Positions 31,529 to 33,742 of a stretch of DNA of 33,742 nucleotides are shown piece by piece. The notes below the pieces were generated by a model. That model was not told the DNA's origin. It did no database searches and saw only the letters and a program-made list of their open reading frames with translations. Location of the stretch: positions 1 through 33,742 of the forward strand of contig URKH01000014.1 in NCBI GenBank assembly GCA_900548255.1, in the 5' to 3' direction. Source of the DNA: an uncultured Collinsella sp. GTDB taxonomy: Bacteria; Actinomycetota; Coriobacteriia; Coriobacteriales; Coriobacteriaceae. Both the position numbers and the translations under genes were made by a program. Position 1 is the stretch's first letter; the number at the start of each line of letters is the position of its first letter.

Positions 31529-32119
31529 ATGGCCGATTCCATTAACTATCAGCTTGCCAAGTTCGTCGCCAGCTACGGCAAGGTTTCGCAGATCCCCGAG
31601 TCCACCTGTCCCGAGGTGAGCTTCGTTGGCCGCTCAAATGTGGGCAAGTCGTCGATTATGAACAAGCTCTTTGGCCGCAAGAACCTGGTCAAGGTTTCCA
31701 GCACGCCGGGCAAGACGAGCAACATCAACTTCTTCGAGGCCGACGACGTACACTTTGTGGACCTGCCGGGTTACGGTTTCGCCCGTCGCTCCAAGGCCGA
31801 GCGCGACCGCTGGGCCGAGCTTATCGGCGACTTCTTCGACTCCGAGCGCAGCTTTAACCTGGTTGTGTCGCTGGTGGACATTCGCCACGACCCCAGCAAG
31901 CTCGATCACGATATGATCGACTACCTGCAGGGCAACGAGTTCAACTTTATCGTCTGTCTCACCAAGGCCGACAAGCTCAGCCGTACCCAGCAGGCCCGTC
32001 AGGCAGCGGCCATCAAGAAGCAGCTCAACGTCCCGGCCGAGAACGTAATCATCACGAGCTCCCAGACCGGCACCGGCATCGACGAACTAAAAAAGCGCAT
32101 CGCCGAGGCTTGCCTCTAG
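31529..32119 (+). CDS. engB: Ribosome-biogenesis GTPase EngB (YsxC/YihA)
   Basis: A 196-aa small GTPase needed for 50S ribosome assembly. G1 is GRSNVGKSS (34-42), the switch has STPGKTSNINFF, G3 is DLPG (78-81), G4 is TKAD (about 145-148) and G5 lies in ITSSQTGTG. The start at 31529 follows AGGAG at five bases; an in-frame GTG six bases earlier lies inside that ribosome site. It is 39 bases after mtnN and probably co-transcribed with it. Confidence 0.93.
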   Translation: MADSINYQLAKFVASYGKVSQIPESTCPEVSFVGRSNVGKSSIMNKLFGRKNLVKVSSTPGKTSNINFFEADDVHFVDLPGYGFARRSKAERDRWAELIGDFFDSERSFNLVVSLVDIRHDPSKLDHDMIDYLQGNEFNFIVCLTKADKLSRTQQARQAAAIKKQLNVPAENVIITSSQTGTGIDELKKRIAEACL

Positions 32120-32150
32120 TAAGGCTGCAGCCCCTCAAAAGCTCTCATCT

Positions 32151-32201
32151 ATATCACCCCAGTGATAGTTATTGGTAAACTATCACTGGGGTGATATTTT
32201 T
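32151..32201 (+). promoter_or_regulatory. Nested double operator before the toxin gene
   Basis: A perfect 20-bp inverted repeat (32151-32170 with 32178-32197) with a 7-base spacer, followed by TTTTT. Each arm is itself a palindrome: TATCACCCCAGTGATA (32152-32167) and TATCACTGGGGTGATA (32181-32196), so there are two TATCAC-N4-GTGATA sites 29 bases apart centre to centre. The whole can fold in RNA as an intrinsic terminator, ending engB transcription just ahead of the AGGAGG of the toxin gene. Confidence 0.75.
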
Positions 32202-32212
32202 AGGAGGTCGAT

Positions 32213-32896
32213 ATGGAGCTTTGGCACGGGTCGGAGGTTGTTGTCGAGCATCCATCGTTGGATAAATGCAGGCAATTCAATGACTATGGGCGCGGGTTTT
32301 ATTGCACACCACATGAGGAAATGGCAATGGAATGGGCATGCCGGACCGAGTCTGATGGCATTGCCAATCGATATGAGCTTGATTTAGATGGCCTTTCGGT
32401 CTTGGATTTAGAGTCTGGGGAGTTCTCAATCCTCAATTGGCTTGCGATTTTGGCCGACAACCGGGAGTTTAATGTCTCGACGCCGCTGGCACGCGAAGGA
32501 CTTCGGTATTTGCTGGACAACTGCCTGATTGATATTTCTCCCTATGACGTTATTCGAGGCTATCGCGCTGACGATTCCTACTTTTCGTTTGCAAGACAGT
32601 TCGTTAACGGCATGATTTCGCTCAGGCAATTGCAGCGCATTATGTTTTTGGGGGATTTGGGCATTCAATATGCGCTTATGAGTGAGCGCGCGTTCTCGGC
32701 GATCAGGTTTCGCGATTGGAAGCAGGCCTCGGGAGCTGAGTTTTATCCCAAACGATTTGAGCGAGAACAGAACGCTCGACGTAAGTACCTGGATACGGTA
32801 AACGGATTTGACACCGAGGGTGTCGACATTAGGGATTTGATGGCAGGGAGGGTTGATTTGAATGATCCAAGAGTTAACGGATTGTGGGCCGAGTAG
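32213..32896 (+). CDS. DUF3990-like protein, probable ADP-ribosyltransferase-fold toxin
   Basis: A 227-aa protein. The N-terminus has the DUF3990 pattern, thought to belong to the ADP-ribosyltransferase superfamily: LWHGS at residues 3-7, then FNDYGRGFYCT and a following E-x-A-x-E-W-A stretch. The rest (about 110-227) is helical and charged with no motif I know. AGGAGG is five bases before the start. It overlaps the next gene, an XRE protein, by 35 bases and sits behind a double operator, which together suggest a toxin-antitoxin pair. GC is lower and codon use less C-ending than in engB, a sign of transfer. Toxicity is inferred, not shown. Confidence 0.65.
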   Translation: MELWHGSEVVVEHPSLDKCRQFNDYGRGFYCTPHEEMAMEWACRTESDGIANRYELDLDGLSVLDLESGEFSILNWLAILADNREFNVSTPLAREGLRYLLDNCLIDISPYDVIRGYRADDSYFSFARQFVNGMISLRQLQRIMFLGDLGIQYALMSERAFSAIRFRDWKQASGAEFYPKRFEREQNARRKYLDTVNGFDTEGVDIRDLMAGRVDLNDPRVNGLWAE

Positions 32897-33560
32897 GACA
32901 TACCCCGTCTACTACCTCGAGGATGCAATGAACAACCTCGGCGACTGCTTTGACTATGCCGTTAACGATTATGGGGCAGAAGGATCGGAAGTTGCTGAAC
33001 TCTTTTGCCTGAGCGGCGTAGCCCGCGAGTTCGAACGCGGCAACGCATGGGTAGTGTCGGGAAAATCGGGCGTTGAGCTGTTCGCGCTCATTGCCGAAAG
33101 GTCCGGCTATCAATCAAGGCCGATGCCAAATCGAACCTACCGATTCGAAAAGACACCGGAATATTGGACAGGCTGGATATTGGCATACCTTCAGTGGCGC
33201 CTAGGGGAGTCTTTCGAAGATTTGCTGCATGTCGTTCCATTCGATGTGCTACGCAGTCTGTACTACCCCTGGCACGAAGCCTCGGAGGAACGCGTGACTC
33301 GCCTCGTCTGCGATATGGCGAAAAAAGCGTCCAGGCAAACCAAACTTGCGTTAGCAAGAAAGAGGCTCAAGAAAACCCAACAAGATCTGGCATACGAATC
33401 GGGTGTGTCACTCCGCTCAATCCAAATGTACGAGCAGCGCCAGAGAAACATCAATGAAGCTTCGGTAACAAGCGTAAGAGCCATAGCAAAAGCCCTCCAC
33501 TGCAACATCGAAGACCTCCTAGAACCAGTCTTCGAATACAAAGAAACCAGCGCAGCGTAA
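32862..33560 (+). CDS. XRE helix-turn-helix protein with N-terminal extra domain, probable antitoxin
   Basis: A 232-aa protein. Residues about 165-222 form a Cro/C1-type helix-turn-helix: LALARKRLKKTQQDLAYESG, then VSLRSIQMYEQRQRN and VRAIAKALHCNIEDLLEP. Before it is a domain (about 15-130) with NLGDCFDYAVNDYG, FLCLSGVARE-like and WVVSGKSGVELFALI stretches, similar in feel to DUF3791/DUF3990-partner proteins, which bind the toxin. The start at 32862 lies inside the upstream gene, ten bases after AGGGAGG. It is expected to bind the TATCAC-N4-GTGATA sites. Ending at 33560 with nothing coding after it. Confidence 0.65.
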   Translation: MIQELTDCGPSRTYPVYYLEDAMNNLGDCFDYAVNDYGAEGSEVAELFCLSGVAREFERGNAWVVSGKSGVELFALIAERSGYQSRPMPNRTYRFEKTPEYWTGWILAYLQWRLGESFEDLLHVVPFDVLRSLYYPWHEASEERVTRLVCDMAKKASRQTKLALARKRLKKTQQDLAYESGVSLRSIQMYEQRQRNINEASVTSVRAIAKALHCNIEDLLEPVFEYKETSAA

Positions 33561-33742
33561 ACCAAGCGCACAGGCGAAGCCTGTCACTAGTAAGTGTCCC
33601 TACCTAGCAAGAGCCCCTACCAATAAAAAGCAACTATCAGCCCGGCGCTTTTACAGAGTGTAGGTCCCTGTAGCCGCCGCCAGCGAAGTGAACGTAGGGG
33701 AGGCCAGGGGCTTTGCCCCCAAATCTTTCCGCAGGACGGCAG
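33561..33742. other. Non-coding right edge
   Basis: No open frame with a ribosome site is seen. A short hairpin (GGGGC at 33707 with GCCCC at 33715) lies near the end. The sequence may be another intergenic repeat cut by the edge. Confidence 0.4.

Overview
The window looks like chromosomal DNA of a gut Coriobacteriia member, most probably Collinsella. The evidence is high-GC codon use with C/G-ending codons, a 7-TM LuxR regulator beside agmatine genes, a pyruvate formate-lyase carried as two genes, and many palindromic intergenic repeats. The genus is inferred from gene content; no rRNA or tRNA gene is visible to confirm it.

Region 1 (about 1-8620) is an agmatine catabolism locus. A divergent membrane-bound LuxR regulator faces putrescine carbamoyltransferase, an agmatine/putrescine-type antiporter, agmatine deiminase and a second, paralogous antiporter. 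The second antiporter is preceded by a roughly 340-nt leader with hairpins, competing pairings and a small upstream ORF. No carbamate kinase is present. Two direct copies of a ~125-bp repeat bracket the region, and the stretch 7930-8620 holds 23-bp iterons, a possible small RNA and a large inverted repeat.

Region 2 (8680-16120, minus strand) carries a GNAT acetyltransferase, a DAHP synthase (shikimate pathway), a MITE-like 238-bp element, and a marR-ABC-ABC operon for a heterodimeric exporter with one degenerate ATP site. Region 3 (16280-18280, plus) has an SDR dehydrogenase and a KdgT-type 2-keto-3-deoxygluconate permease.

Region 4 (18400-21360) encodes pyruvate formate-lyase in two pieces: a 683-aa catalytic subunit with the Cys-Cys pair and a separate 83-aa glycyl-radical protein. 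The activating enzyme (pflA) lies at 28417. Region 5 (21440-27100) is a sucrose/fructoside operon: a LacI repressor, an atypical GH32 enzyme, a PTS EIIBC and a canonical GH32 sucrose-6-phosphate hydrolase, with tandem operators over a good promoter.

Region 6 (27370-33742) has DegV, PflA, a membrane-anchored beta-lactamase-fold protein, MTA/SAH nucleosidase and the EngB GTPase. It ends with a probable toxin-antitoxin pair (DUF3990-like ART toxin plus an XRE protein) behind two nested palindromic operators. The intergenic spaces throughout are rich in REP/MITE-like palindromes, several sharing a GGGACAG loop but carrying different stems.
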